Shown one piece after another: positions 34,431-46,085 of a stretch of DNA of 64,000 bases; positions within the stretch are counted from its first letter, which is position 1; each line of letters starts with the position of its first letter. The DNA lies in contig CM057842.1 of NCBI GenBank assembly GCA_030068075.1, positions 44,292,659-44,356,658 of the forward strand. Direction: 5' to 3'. The notes beneath the pieces were generated by a model, which was not told the origin of the DNA, ran no database searches, and saw only the letters and a list, made by a program, of their open reading frames with translations. This DNA comes from Paguma larvata. Taxonomy: Eukaryota; Chordata; Mammalia; Carnivora; Viverridae. The position numbers and the translations under genes are program-made.

Positions 34431-34980
34431 CTGTTGATTTGGGTAGTTAGAATCCTTCTAGATGTAGCAATAAGTCAGTTCTATACGAACTACGTGGTCC
34501 AAGAGCAGTTTGTTTCTCCAGGGAAAATCAGAGTGCCACAAAAGGAAAAAAAAAACAATGAATTCCAGGCTGGCAAAACCACACAAGACCAACTTTGCCC
34601 TAATTCCTGGCCAGAGTTATAGCAGTAGTCCTATGAAAGGAGAGGACTCATGGGTATGTTTTCCTCTCTGTTTCTAAACTTTCCATAATGTTATTATTTT
34701 GTCTTGATTGTTTAAATGAAGGTGGAAGGCAAGGAATAAAGGGAAAGGAAAGCAATGCTAACTTTTAAATAAACGTAGATATGATAATATAAAGGTCAAG
34801 GCTTTCCTTCAGAATAGAAGAATCTCCCATTTGTAATAGATACTATCCTCTTCAAAGTGTCTCTTTGTATATTATCTCATTTGATCAGGTTTAAATGATT
34901 AAATAAGACAAATGGCATCATAAACTTGTCTTCCAAATGATTTCTGCTTCACCAAAATGTATTGCTCTGAAACCAAGAGC
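34431..34980. other. No gene or recognised repeat
   Basis: Nothing identifiable beyond AT-rich background. Confidence 0.45.
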
Positions 34981-34988
34981 ATGACTCT

Positions 34989-35204
34989 GGGACACCTGGG
35001 TAGCTTGGTCAGTTAAGCCTCTAACTTTTGATCTGGGCTCAGGTCATGATCCCAGGGTCACGGGATCAAGCCCTACACTGGGCTCCAGCTGAGCATGGAG
35101 CCTGCTTAAGATTCTTTATCTCTCTCCCTCTGCCCCTCTCCTGCTCACACATTCTCTCTCTCTCTCTAATAATAGTAATAATAATAATAATAAAATTTTT
35201 TTAA
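34989..35204 (+). mobile_element. CanSINE (older type) with (ATA)n tail
   Basis: Head 'ggacacctgggtagcttggt', 'ttgatctgggctcaggtcat', middle 'gcatggagcctgcttaagat' and tail grown into 'aataataataataata'. The 7-bp duplication atgactc is at 34981-34987 and 35205-35211. Confidence 0.92.
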
Positions 35205-35459
35205 ATGACTCCAAAATAATTCAAGGAAAAGGTCTGTGCTGTTTTTTTTTTTTTCAAAGAAAAAAAATTCAACTGCTTCCAAACTCTGTGGGAAGAGATC
35301 TAGAACTGTAAAATTCCCTAGCCTACCAGATTGAAGACCCCCCTCGCTCCTGCTCCAACATGTCTCTCTAGTTTTGTCTCCTAATACACCCAATATGTAC
35401 CTGATACTCAGCAATAATGGTCTGTTTCTACTCCAACAACCCATCAAGCATTCTTAAGA

Positions 35460-35720
35460 CTCCTGTCTTTTTCCACTCAGTTCACTGACTAGGAAATGCC
35501 CTCAGCCTCCTCTTGGCCTATAAAGCCTTCTCATCTTTAAAGCTCTACATAAATACCACATTTTCTAGGGAGCACACCCTGATCCCCTTTTAAGTTCTCT
35601 GAGCTCTCAAAGGACACTATGAATATTCTTCTATGATCTTTATTTCAGTCTGCTAGAAAGCAGTAAGCACTGTAAGTAGGCAAGGCTGTGTCATTTTCTA
35701 TACTGTCACTTTACTACACT
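35460..35720 (+). repeat. L2 LINE fragment (ancient)
   Basis: 'ttcactgactaggaaatgcc', 'taaagctctacataaatacc', 'gggagcacaccctgatcccc' and the following region follow the L2 3' part on the plus strand. Low identity. Confidence 0.55.
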
Positions 35721-35737
35721 GAAGATTGCAAATGAAC

Positions 35738-35772
35738 TGCTTATTTTATTTTACTTTATTTTATTTTATTTA
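35738..35772. repeat. (TTTTA)n microsatellite
   Basis: Repeated 'ttatttta' units with one interruption. Confidence 0.85.
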
Positions 35773-36988
35773 TTACATCATTGTGTAATAGGAGAAGCAA
35801 ATTAAAGATGAAAGAGTTTTCCTCCAAAATCTACAGGGAGAGAAAAATATATACCAAATCTTTAGTATTATGCACATAACATTTTCTAGGTAAGTCTAAC
35901 ATTTTATTCCCTTCTCCTAGTGGCAAAATACAAGAGAAAAGAGTTATGAACTTTACTAAATGGGGGGGGGAGTCTTAGAATGAAAGAGAGCTCTCCTCCC
36001 TACGATCAGATTTCAGCAATCACCCGAAAGATAGAAGCGAGTTAAAAATAAAACTCTCACCCAAAAGGCAGCCAGGATACAACCCAGTTGCTTACGCTGA
36101 GCCAGCATCTTTCCAGAGCCACTTCCCAGGTGGTTAAATACAGCCATGCAGTCCTCTGGGCCAGAGTCTGAGCTAATTAGGGAGTCTCTGGAAAGGGACA
36201 CAGAGACTTTTAATAAAAGCCACTGCACTGGTTTTAAGCCTCTTCAAAATGCCAGTCCCTTTCTTACCATCAAGCATCACCACACTAACAAACACAGAAA
36301 AGGGGAGTTTAGGGTGACAATAATTCTGTCATAAATGTTTCTGTGATCTACAACATCAGAATCCTTTTCTATGGAAAAACAGCAGAGAAAGGCACACATT
36401 TTACTTTGCTATAGATATGACTTGTAACCGTCTAACTTGGCTGTCCTTTGACTCTTTAAAATGCTTTTTTTTTTTTTAGAGAAATAACATTCCATTTAGG
36501 TTTTCCATAAAGCATATTAATTTGAATGATGAAACAGATACTATTATAAAGTACATCACTGGAAAGTAGGCTCATTGTAAATGTCAAGGAAAGACAGCCC
36601 TGACTCTCTCAGGCTATAAAAGTGATGCTTAACCAATATCAGATGACATTACAGCAGCAATTTCTAACAAATCTAAATCCGGCTCTCATCAGTTAACGTA
36701 TAGGACAAAACTGTGCCCTCTGCATACAGTGAGAGCAGGGAGAGTGAGAGTTGTGCTAATATTTCTGTTATTTTTGAATTATTGCTTGTGTTTTCAGAGA
36801 ATCTCAAGGTTGATTACCTTAAAGATCATCTTGTCAAACCTTGAATCCAAACACCATAAAACTTGTAGAAAACATTATTGTTCCTTTAAAATTCCTTTAG
36901 TCATTTATAAGTGACTTCAGGTGTGGTTTGTCCATTTTTTTGGCGATAATGATAATGATTTCTCATAATAAATAACACTCTATAGTTT
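35773..36988. other. No recognised gene
   Basis: AT-rich with a G-run at 35961-35970 and a T-run at 36466-36477. No coding block or named repeat. The part next to the LTR is faintly MIR/L2-like ('gataatgataatgatttctc'). Confidence 0.45.
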
Positions 36989-37069
36989 ACAATTGTTGTG
37001 CCCGAATTCTCGAATCCCCCCACAAGAGACCACCAGAGTCGAAAGTCAAAGCCAAGTGGCAAGGGTCGT

Positions 37070-37075
37070 TTTATT
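37070..37075 (-). terminator. LTR polyadenylation signal
   Basis: AATAAA on the minus strand (plus tttatt), about 75 bp after the TATA box. The spacing fits a short R region. Confidence 0.65.
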
Positions 37076-37148
37076 TCAGGATCGATCCCGGTCCTTTCGC
37101 ATACCGCTGCCAGTATGCAAAAAGGCCTCGAACATGGTTGGTACAGCG

Positions 37149-37157
37149 TTTTTATAG
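37149..37157 (-). promoter_or_regulatory. LTR TATA box
   Basis: Plus-strand tttttatag, which is CTATAAAAA on the minus strand. It is preceded on that strand by two CCAAT boxes (plus-strand attgg at 37203-37207 and 37242-37246). Confidence 0.7.
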
Positions 37158-37308
37158 ACAGAGACAAATAGTATAGGAAGGTTTCAGGTTATAGGGTGAC
37201 TGATTGGTCAATATTTGAAATACGAACATATGCAGCCCTCTGATTGGAGTTTCTTTGTTTGCTCTTTGGCAGGAAGTCTCTGTCCGTTATGTGAAAAAGT
37301 TAGTTATT

Positions 37309-37580
37309 TATCCTAATACATATCAGAAAAGGGAGAAGGGGAAGAATGTGAGGGAAGCAAGGTTCTCAAGCTAGTAAATGTCCGCTCAAGCTAATGAATG
37401 TCCGAAAGGTGAAGGTCTTCCGAATGTGAGCAAAGCCAGTTACACAAACTAATGCATGTCATAAAGGGGGAAGGGGAAGAATGTGAGGGAAGCAAGGTTA
37501 CAGAAGTGAGAAACGCCAGATACTCAAACTAATACATGTCAGACTAGACTCAGAAAAAGTTTTACAATGTTTGCAGCAAA
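37309..37580 (-). repeat. Tandem duplication (~135 bp) in LTR U3
   Basis: The phrase 'gaagaatgtgagggaagcaa' occurs at 37341 and 37476, a spacing of 135 bp. Related 'ctaatRcatgtca' units flank each copy and recur at least five times. Confidence 0.85.
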
Positions 37581-37766
37581 CAGTAAGCAAAACAGAATAC
37601 TCAGCAATTGTATTTCTTATCAGCGGTCCACAATCGGCAGAAGGCCAGGGCAGCTATCTTTAACCCGGTATCTGTCCATTGATTTACAGAAAAAGAGAAC
37701 TTAGCTTCAAACTAAGGCAGAGCTGCCATTTGGACATAAAATGTTAAAACCGCTCTCTTCAACAAT

Positions 37767-39831
37767 AACACTTTTTCACAAATAATACTATCTAAATTCT
37801 CACAGTGGTATTTCTGTTAACTGCCCCCCAAGTTTACCTAACTACCCCCATGTTACAGTATTTCATAAAAAAAACAAATATTCTGTATCTTCCCAATTTA
37901 TTTTTGAATAGAAAAATATGATTTTTTTAAAGAAGCGAAGAATTAAAATGTGAGTGCTTAACTAGTTCATTTTTAGCAATACACATTTACCAAAGTGCGA
38001 TGCATTGGAACTATGGCATTCCAAATTTCCAAACCTTAAATGCAGAAATATAACTTTAATTTAGTTTACTCATTAATTATTATTAAAGGATTTTAGTAGA
38101 TACATGCAAATATAAGGCAATTTTAACAAAAGTGCCATATTTCAAATTATTTGTTACATGCAGAAGACAGGACAGCACTAATAGGAAAGAGAGCCTTAAT
38201 AAAGTCCATAAAGGAAGGGAAGAATGAATGGATAGTCATCCTGATAATCCAAACTTCAAGTTTCTCAAAGCCTACCCGTCATGACCAAACACAAAACAGG
38301 CAAATTCCTTATGGGAAAAAATGTTGGAAGCCATGAAGAAGCTAACAAACACCCCATGTGATCCTTCCATTTGACTAATTAATTTGACTAATTAATTCCA
38401 CCAAAGATGCACCCCTTCTGTTTGAGGATTTGGCCCTGTTAGATTTCCATTCTGTTTAGGATGTAGTAGGAAATGTAGGGTGTGTAACACAAGCTGCACT
38501 TGGTTATCTATACTCCATGTAACTGTAAGTTATTCTTAACCACATTTTATACATAAAGAAACCAAGGCTCGGATAAGTTAGATGATTTATCCAAGGCTCA
38601 GGGGGAACAAATGAAAACTTATGGTCATAGCAGGGCCATTAAGAAAGATAAAGAGATGCTAAGCTGATACTAAGTCAATGGCTTTGGGTTCCTTTAAAAG
38701 AAACCTCAGTACTGAAAGCATTGTTGAAGCATGAATGACTCTTCAAGTAATTAAGTGGCCTCAGGCAAACAGGAAGACCAACAAAGAAAATGTCTCTCTC
38801 TTCTCTTCTCTTTCATCCCCCCTCTACCACCTTACTCTCTTCCTCCTCCCCCACACCTCTCTCTCACACACACCCCACTTAAATTCAAAGCACGCTGATA
38901 AAGAAATAGAAAACTTAAATCGCCTAATAAGCAATGCATGTATAATTACACCTCCTAATTCTTTAGGATTCTGCCACAACAAGGGTACATATTTACAGAG
39001 ACAAAGGGAATTGAATGTAAGGGGAATTTTAATTTGTGGCAAGAAGAAGGTCACCAAAAACTAAATGGCACTGCACTTTGCCTCAGATTTCAACAAAGGA
39101 CAACCAGCATGTGGGAAGTTCCCTAAATATTCTGGTATTAAAACTTAATCAGTTCTGGTAGCAGGATATTTCCCAATTTTGCCAAGCAAAGATGGTTAGA
39201 TAATGTAAGATTGATATTAACAAAGATGAAGGGAGTGGTTATTTGATTTTCACCATGTTAAAAACTTACCTAGAAGGTTTTATATTCTTAAACTATAGCA
39301 TTTCACCCAGAAGTTTTGGACACCACAAAATAAAACCAGATGATGCAAGACGGAAATTGCTCTACTATATGTGACTTCATTAATTATGCAAATTATCAAG
39401 ACAGTAAATGGAAAATCATTTTAAATATGAATAGTCACACACATCAAAACAGTAGTATTAGAAATGACTGGAAATGCAGAGGAAGAAAACAAATCCTGGA
39501 ATAGGCAACTCAGTGACTAAAAATATCACTGTTAGCCTGATTCGCCAATGCGAGTATCTATTACCAATCACATTCATGAGGCTCTGTAGGGTTTTTCTTA
39601 ATGAATTAAAATTTTTAGCCCCATATGAAACAATGGAAATAAACAAAGTCCTATAATAGAAAAAGGAGAGCAAGGTTTAGTGTGAAAAAAACATTTGACC
39701 AGATTTTAGATCTTGTTCTTCTTGGCGTTTATGAACCAAGCATTCCAAGTGTTCCACAACATGTGTTCTTACCTATGAAATAAGGAGGTTGCACTAGATA
39801 AGCTTGGGAGTCTAACATTCTCTGATATTAC
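37767..39831. other. Gene-free stretch with one MIR
   Basis: Unrecognised AT-rich DNA apart from the MIR at 38515-38640. Near 38369-38397 the phrase 'ttgactaattaat' is tandemly repeated. No coding block is supported. Confidence 0.45.
38515..38640 (-). repeat. MIR SINE fragment
   Basis: 'cattttatacataaagaaac', 'aaggctcggataagttagat' and 'gatttatccaaggctcaggg' match the reverse complement of the MIR core. Confidence 0.7.
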
Positions 39832-39841
39832 AAGTCTTCTT

Positions 39842-40045
39842 TTTTTTTAATGTTGATTTATTTTTGAGAGACAGAGTGTGAGCAGGGGAGAAGCAAAGAG
39901 AGAGGGAGACACAGAATCTGAAGCAGTCTTCAGGCTCTGAGCTGTCAGCACAGAGCCCAGCACAGGGGTCGCACTCGTGAACCAAAAGATCATGAGCTGA
40001 GCCAAAGTCGAAAGCCCAGCCAACTGAGCCACCCAGGCACTCATT
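39842..40045 (-). mobile_element. CanSINE
   Basis: T-run, 'aatgttgatttatttttgag', 'caggctctgagctgtcagca', 'gatcatgagctgagcc' and end 'tgagccacccaggcactca'. The 10-bp duplication aagtcttctt is at 39832-39841 and 40046-40055. Confidence 0.93.
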
Positions 40046-40055
40046 AAGTCTTCTT

Positions 40056-40544
40056 GATTAAGTTTTAAAAATCCACTTTATTCAAATGCTTCTATAGTAT
40101 CAATGGAAATATTAATTAAAAATTAAAAGCATACCCATACTGACAAGTGTCCTTAACAAACGAATTCTTTGGAATTCTGGTATTTTTAGAGTATACTAAA
40201 TGAAGCTTATTCCTACATTTTCTGCACATTTCTAGATGATATAGGAACATTTGACAAAAATAATTATTTTGGAGAACAAAATGCTGGAAATTTCAGAAAT
40301 AATTGAATTCTCCCTTATTCTTACCACATGTTTGCTAGTTTAACTAGCATCTCACTGCCCTCTCTTGGTAGATTAAAATAACAAAAGCTGATTTCTTTGC
40401 AGGGATTGGAATTCGGTGACAAGCTTCAAGAAAATGGTCTGATTATTGCCAGTAGGGGGAATCTATTTAATAAGACAAGTTTCAATGTAATCTGTAATAT
40501 TTAAAAGGTAGCGATTTGTTACTTTCAAAGCTAGCCTCTTCCAA
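40056..40544. other. No gene or recognised repeat
   Basis: AT-rich background. Nothing identifiable. Confidence 0.45.
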
Positions 40545-40970
40545 GAACCAAATTAGAGAAAGAGGAACATGCAGAAAGTTTATTAGGGAGTGCTCTGGGG
40601 ATCAACACTCCGGGAGAAAAGGAAGAAGGAAGGCAGAATCTGGGCTGTAATGCAGTTCCAACAAGGGCCGAAACTGAAGCTTCTAGTTCTGAAGCTAGAG
40701 GGCCTGTGGAGCTGACCTGAGTGGGGACAAGAAGACACAAGGACTTCATAAGCCACATTTCAACCACTTATTGGATACTAACTGCCCTTGGAAGGAGCTC
40801 TGACCATGAGCAAGGTGACTCTTTAGCCAGGGACAATTTCTGGGGAGGGCTGATACCTGAGGACTGTCGATTAGCACTTTCGGAAGCTGGAGCAATAACA
40901 AAAAACCCTTCAGTCCTGAAGGAGAATCGGAGGTGTCCCATCACAGCGTCTGCTATATACTGTCAGTAAT
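40545..40970 (-). repeat. Possible LTR-derived repeat
   Basis: 'cagaaagtttattagggagt' gives a minus-strand AATAAA. The GC-richer block that follows ('ggcctgtggagctgacctga', 'gagctctgaccatgagcaag') looks like an old LTR, but I cannot name it and see no clear ends. Confidence 0.3.
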
Positions 40971-41107
40971 AACTTTCTGTTTCTTAATAAGCACCATACA
41001 ACTAATCTTACAATAATTACAAAAATAAGAGGTAATGAATACAGAAAATGGTAACAGCCACTTCGGAACATAGACTGGTACTTCCTTTTAAAAGTAAATA
41101 CAGGGGC

Positions 41108-41336
41108 TGGGGCACCTGTGCGGCTCAGTCAGTTGAACATCCCACTCTTGATTTTGGCTCAGGTCATGATCTCACAGTTCATGAGATCAAGCTCCTTGTC
41201 AGGCTCTGTGCTGACAGTACAGAAGCTGCTTGGGATTCTGTCTCCTTTTCTCTCCCGCTCCCCAATGCATGTGTGTGCTCTCTGCCTCTCTCCCCTTGCC
41301 CCTTCTGCTCATGCTCTGTTAAAAAATTTAAATATT
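41108..41336 (+). mobile_element. CanSINE inserted beside an L1 3' end
   Basis: Head 'ggggcacctgtgcggctcag', 'ttttggctcaggtcatgatc', 'gctgacagtacagaagctgc', a long CT-rich middle and a short A-rich end that abuts L1 sequence. Confidence 0.88.
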
Positions 41337-41339
41337 AAT

Positions 41340-41870
41340 TTACCATGTGACCCAGTAATTCCACTCCTAGGTGGAAGAGAAATGAAAATATATGTACACA
41401 CAAAGATTTATACAGAAAAAGCTCATAACAGCATTATTCCTAATAGAGAAAAATGAAAACGATTCAATGTTAAACCGATAAGCATAATGTGTTATATCCA
41501 AAAAATGGAATAATAGCAATAAAAAGGAACAAAGTACTGGTACAACATGGATGAATCTAAAAACATTACGCTAAGTGAAAGAAGACAAAAGCAAAATACT
41601 GCATATTTCTGATTCCCTTTCTATTAAATGTCTATAAAAGGCAAATATATAGAGAGAAAATAAAACAGGGACTACCTGAAGTTGGAGGTGGAAACCTGAA
41701 ATGACTGAAAATGGGCATAAGCAATATTTAGGAAGTAATGGAAATGTTCTAAAGCTGGACTGTGGTGATAACAATACTATGTAAATTTACTAAAAATCTT
41801 TGAAATGCATACTTAAAGAGGATATTTTATAGTAAGTAGATTATACTCAAGGAAGTGGAAAGAAGAAAGG
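41340..41870 (+). mobile_element. LINE-1 3' end (L1M type)
   Basis: 'taccatgtgacccagtaatt', 'acagcattattcctaataga', 'acaacatggatgaatctaaa', 'gcatatttctgattcccttt' and the end 'gattatactcaaggaagtgg' give the L1 ORF2-3' UTR order on the plus strand. Heavily 5'-truncated. Confidence 0.8.
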
Positions 41871-42149
41871 CAGGCAGGCAGGGAGACGTCATTCATCATA
41901 CACTAGGTGGTGTGACCTGATAAGTGGGATTTTTCTCCAAACTTAAGACCATAGAGTAAAATAAAGCCTAGTTTGTAGCTCAGAATATGTCAGATCAGCA
42001 AGTCCTTGAAACTTAATGTTAGTAAATGAATTCATTTTGGGTAAGGATCAGCATAGACCAGGACTCATAAATAGTATGACAGACACTTCCCTAAGGCAGC
42101 TAATAGGAGACCACCCTATAGATCATATTAAAAACAAAAAAACAAAACA

Positions 42150-42358
42150 GTGGTGCCTGGGGGGCTCTGTCAGTTGGGTGTCGGACTTCAGCTCAGGTTA
42201 CAATCTCACGGTTGGCGGGTTCAAGCCCCATGTCAGGCTCTGTGCTGACAGCTCGGAGCCTGGATGGAGACTGCTTCAGATTCCGTGTCACCCTCTCTCT
42301 CTGCCCCTCCTGCTCATGGTCTCTCTCTCTCTCTCTCTCTGAAAACTAAAAAGAAAAA
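42150..42358 (+). mobile_element. CanSINE
   Basis: Head 'gtggtgcctggggggctctg', 'gacttcagctcaggtta', 'gctgacagctcggagcctgg', a (TC)n at 42320-42341 and tail 'gaaaactaaaaagaaaaa'. Confidence 0.9.
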
Positions 42359-42463
42359 AGTAACAAACAACTCTAAGATATAAACATTCAATGTACCTCT
42401 AAAATTTCCAACTTCACTCAGACTGACAAATAGGATGGCTCTTCCTCACTTACACAGATAGGA

Positions 42464-42690
42464 GTGTGTATGTATATATATGTGTGTATATATATATATA
42501 ATGGTAATATAATTAATTCATGATACTTAATTATAATTAAGTATAATCATAACATTAAAATTATTATTTAATGGTATTAGTAATTATTCATCTTCAATAT
42601 TTTTGCTTAATAATACATATGTATACATAAGTATATATACTTAATATATACAATATATATTTATATATAAGTGTACTTATATACTTAATA
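42464..42690. repeat. TA/TG microsatellite and AT-rich block
   Basis: 'gtgtatgtatatatatgtgt' followed by 'atatatatatata', then a roughly 180-bp stretch of almost pure A/T with many self-complementary 'tatata' units. Confidence 0.85.
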
Positions 42691-42844
42691 ATACCATGTT
42701 TGGCTTATTTCTTCCTTCATGATTAACCCTGGTATTCACTGTAATTTTATTTGAACAAGATACAGAATTTATATGGGGTTAGCCAGGAGAATTTTAAGAG
42801 AAAAGAAAAAAGAATCTAACCTCAACTGAGAACATACTATATTC

Positions 42845-43020
42845 AACACTGTCACAAGTTTTCTTCATATATCATTTATTTTAAAAACGCTGTGAGGGGA
42901 ATTATTTCTATTTTAATGACTGAGAAAGCTGAGTCTCAAAGGATTAAGCAACTCACCCAAGGTCACTCAGGATGGCAACTAAAACAACGATGGAGGAGGC
43001 TGTATAAACCAGACAACATG
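42845..43020 (-). repeat. MIR SINE
   Basis: 'atttctattttaatgactga', 'gaaagctgagtctcaaagga', 'ttaagcaactcacccaaggt' and 'cactcaggatggcaacta' match the reverse complement of MIR. Confidence 0.75.
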
Positions 43021-43224
43021 CAAATATCACACTCTTTCGTAGCTGTCTTTTGGAGTTATACAGTGAGACTCTGCCCCTATTAATAGGGAAGGCAGTTCCC
43101 TTGGGGGAAAAAAAACCCTGAATATCCTACTGTAAAATATCCTGAGAAGTCTTTCCTGCACTTGGAATGAATCTCTAAAGAATTAAAAAAAAAGAAAATG
43201 CTTCTGCGTGGTCAGTTTGCCTAG

Positions 43225-43335
43225 GACACCAAAGTTCAGAGAGATCTGGAATGATGATGGGACATGAGCTGCCCCTGGTCACACAGAGACAGGACAGAAG
43301 TTACACAGGAAGCTGGCCTGAAGTCTCAGGTCGAT
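43225..43335 (-). repeat. Possible MIR fragment
   Basis: 'gagctgcccctggtcacaca' and 'gaagctggcctgaagtctca' are MIR-like in reverse orientation. Weak. Confidence 0.35.
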
Positions 43336-44098
43336 TCTCTAGAAGCAGATGCCGTGATGATTTTTGGGGTGCGAGGCATTTCTTAGGGAACCGTTGCCAG
43401 TGAAAGGAAGGATGAAGAGGAAGGACTGAGAAGAGGAAGAAGTTTGAATGTGATGCAGGCCTGATAAAGCCCTGACTGACCTGGTGGGAATCTCTGCAGC
43501 AGGTGTCACACTTGTCCTGTGCTGCATCTGTGTTGACCGCACCTGGGAAGAGACCTAGGGACGGTGTGGCTTTATGAGTCTTTGAAAATTATTCTCCGCA
43601 CTGCACATCCATTTCATTAGAGTCTAGTCTGTTTGTGATATAAGCATTTTGAAAAAGAGCCTGTGACCATGCTAGCATAATAGACACAGGAGAAATATCG
43701 CCATGAGAATGACTTCAGGTATGTAGTTTCCTTACAAGGAAGTTCAGAATTCGAACGATTCCAGAACTTGTATGATCAGAGCTCCAGCTCCACATCCCTG
43801 TGATTATCTTGCTTCTCCTTTCATCTGTGTTGGCTTTATCCTTAGGCTGGTGGTAAAATAAAACATAGTTCCAAATAAGACATGCAACAGGGTAATGCCA
43901 AGAAGCAGAAGAAGCATAGTCTTTTCTGGTATATCCTCCACAAAAAAACAAAACAAAACAAAACAAAAAAAAAAGTCTTCCCAGTACCTGCCACTTCTAC
44001 CCCAGCAGTGCTTCCGTCACATCTTACTGGCCAGAACAAACCACGTGGCATCCCTAAACCAAGCACTGATGAGTGATTCATTTAAAAACCATCATGAC
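43336..44098. other. No gene; (AAAAC)n run
   Basis: Unrecognised DNA with an (AAAAC)n/poly(A) run at 43943-43974. Confidence 0.45.
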
Positions 44099-44291
44099 CG
44101 GGGCACCTTGGTGGCTCTGTCAGTTGAATGTCTGACTCTTGATTTAGGCTCAGGTCATGGTCCAAGGGCCCTGGGATCAAACCCCACATTACGCTCCAAA
44201 CTCAGTGTGGAGACTGCTTGGGATTCTCTCTCCTCTCTGCCACTCCCCAGCTCACGCTTTCAAAATAAATAAAGTTAAAAAAATAAAATAA
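44099..44291 (+). mobile_element. CanSINE (older type)
   Basis: Head 'ggggcaccttggtggctctg', 'ctcttgatttaggctcaggt', 'gtgtggagactgcttgggat' and tail 'caaaataaataaagttaaa'. A short duplication, 'tcatgac', is likely. Confidence 0.9.
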
Positions 44292-44299
44292 AATCTTCA

Positions 44300-45224
44300 T
44301 GACTGGCTCACTCTAATATGGATCTACCTGCTATACTATACATGAGGCCAGCTTCCCCTAAAGCACATAGCTCTGAGAGGAGGGGTGGATATTTGGACAA
44401 AATCAGAATTCTCTTAGGAAGAAGAGAAAAGCAAACTGTTGGTTGGGCATGCAAGCAACACTGTTCCCTGTATAAGAGCAGCTCCATTGCTGAAATCAGC
44501 AAACGTCACCCAGCCAACTATGCTGCAACGGTCAGAAGTAGCAGAAGCAGCAGCTTCAGAACAAGAATGGAAAAAATCATATTGGCTAGTTTCAGCACAT
44601 CTCATAGTGTCCTAACAGGATGTGTAAAACAAAAAACATCTCCCAGGAGGCTAATTTCCCAAATCAATTTCATTTTACTGTGGTTCTGGTTATCTAAGAC
44701 ATGACAAGTAAAAAAGTGAACTCTGATCTACCTGGCTCCCGAGTTCATGGGTTCAAACACGAGGTGCTAATTTTTCTCAGATCCCAAATCCCTTGAGGGG
44801 ATTTAGTGACCAGACCCAACACCATTCTCTGACAAGAGATCTGAAAGGGTCTTATACAAGAGACAACAGTGATGCTTAAGTTTAACTGCTGCAGGAAAGG
44901 GAAGAAAATACTACTTACTGCATTTCCTGAAACTGAAGGTATATGAGAGCAACCTGTGAATGTGTAAGTTAACTTAAATGAACAAAGGACCTGAAAAGAT
45001 ATATGTGACTCACCAAACAATAAATGTTTAACTGATCTCCCTTAATACTATTATTACATAAAAAAATATAACTATGTATTTTACAATGAGAAATGAGAAC
45101 TTTCAAGCATAATTAAAAATCAGTAGAACATTTCACCAATACTTTATTGTAGTAGAATAGTCCTATATGTTTTCATTATAAGAGGAAAATAAAAGAAGAA
45201 ATTCTGTCTCTGTGAAAATAGTTT
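44300..45224. other. No recognised gene
   Basis: Contains an open frame of 128 codons at 44318-44704 (plus) rich in Ser/Arg, with no family I recognise and no supporting splice or promoter context. It may lie in an old repeat that I cannot name. Confidence 0.4.
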
Positions 45225-45345
45225 GTAACTCTAGTCCTGCCACTCACTGGTTTGAGGTCTTAAGCTCTTGAGAGTCTCCTCATTTTTTCATTTGTAAAAA
45301 GCAGATGATTTCTAGGTCCTTTCTAAGCCTCTTAATCTAGGACTG
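45225..45345 (+). repeat. MIR-like fragment
   Basis: 'ctagtcctgccactcactgg', 'tctcctcattttttcatttg', 'gatgatttctaggtcctttc' are in MIR order. Confidence 0.6.
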
Positions 45346-45729
45346 TAAGATACACTTGATTCCAAGAAACAGTAATACTAAGCTATATGATAAGTTTCGT
45401 GTGGTTCTTGGAAGCAACAAGCTGTTTCTTTTTCTTTTCTTAGTTCCAGATATGGTTTCATAGGCTATTGGGTGATAATGTATGTCTTTCATTAGTTTTA
45501 TGTTTTCTAGAATTAATAGCAATGCTGTACATTATTAGCCATTGAATTAAATTGAATTGTTGTGTATACACAGTAGTGTTCAGAAACTTTAACAAAATAA
45601 TTTTACAAGTCTTGCTACAACAATAATCCTCCAGTGCCTTAAATGGGTTCACACTTGCACCATTTAAGACTTTATGATAGAAAATAAGGAAGGTGAAAGG
45701 CAAAGAAAGATGAAGTAAAATATCACACA

Positions 45730-46085
45730 CATAATTTCAGAACTGTAAAACACCTTGGGGATAATCTAGTCCAGTGGCTGGAACACTTAGATATGCAATC
45801 TAGTGACATGCAGAACTGGGTTAAAATAAAACTCTCCCCCAACAGCCATTCCCAGTCGCCCCCCCATCTCCAAAAGAGACTCACTAGTTTTAAATTAAAG
45901 CAAGACTGGCCGTCTGTATTTTTATCAAATTCCTTGAGCGATACTGAAGAACAGGCAGGTTTGGAAACCATTGACAGAATCCAACCGCATTATTTAATAA
46001 ATGAGAAAACTAAAGTTCAAGTAGTTAAAGAACAAAAGCAAAATCGAATTCCCAGGGCTCCTTTACCAAAAGTCTAAGGTTCTCT
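45730..46085 (-). repeat. MIR-family SINE split by a MER5-like element
   Basis: Left part 'aaaacaccttggggataatc' and right part 'taaatgagaaaactaaagtt' plus 'gaattcccagggctccttta' belong together as one reverse-oriented MIR-type copy. The block at 45769-45973 sits in between. Confidence 0.55.
45769..45973 (+). mobile_element. MER5-like non-autonomous hAT DNA transposon
   Basis: Begins 'cagtggctggaac' and ends 'aggtttggaaaccattg', degenerate inverted termini of the CAGTGGTTCTCAA / GAACCACTG type. Internal 'gtctgtatttttatcaaatt' and 'gagcgatactgaagaacag' match MER5 elements. Confidence 0.6.

Larger units (their letters stand above)
36994..37761 (-). mobile_element. Solo LTR of an endogenous retrovirus
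   Basis: A 768-bp block has TG...CA ends and the 5-bp duplication acaat at 36989-36993 and 37762-37766. On the minus strand it shows two CCAAT boxes, a TATA box, then an AATAAA about 75 bp further on: the usual U3-R-U5 order of a retroviral LTR. The U3 carries a tandem repeat of about 135 bp. Several CpG sites survive, and the repeat copies are very similar, which suggests a fairly young insertion. No gag, pol, env or primer-binding site is present on either side, so the internal region was probably lost by LTR-LTR recombination. I cannot name the family. Confidence 0.85.

Noticed and set aside
44318..44704. 128-codon frame as a gene
   Set aside because: No recognised family, no exon signals; probably chance or an unrecognised old repeat.
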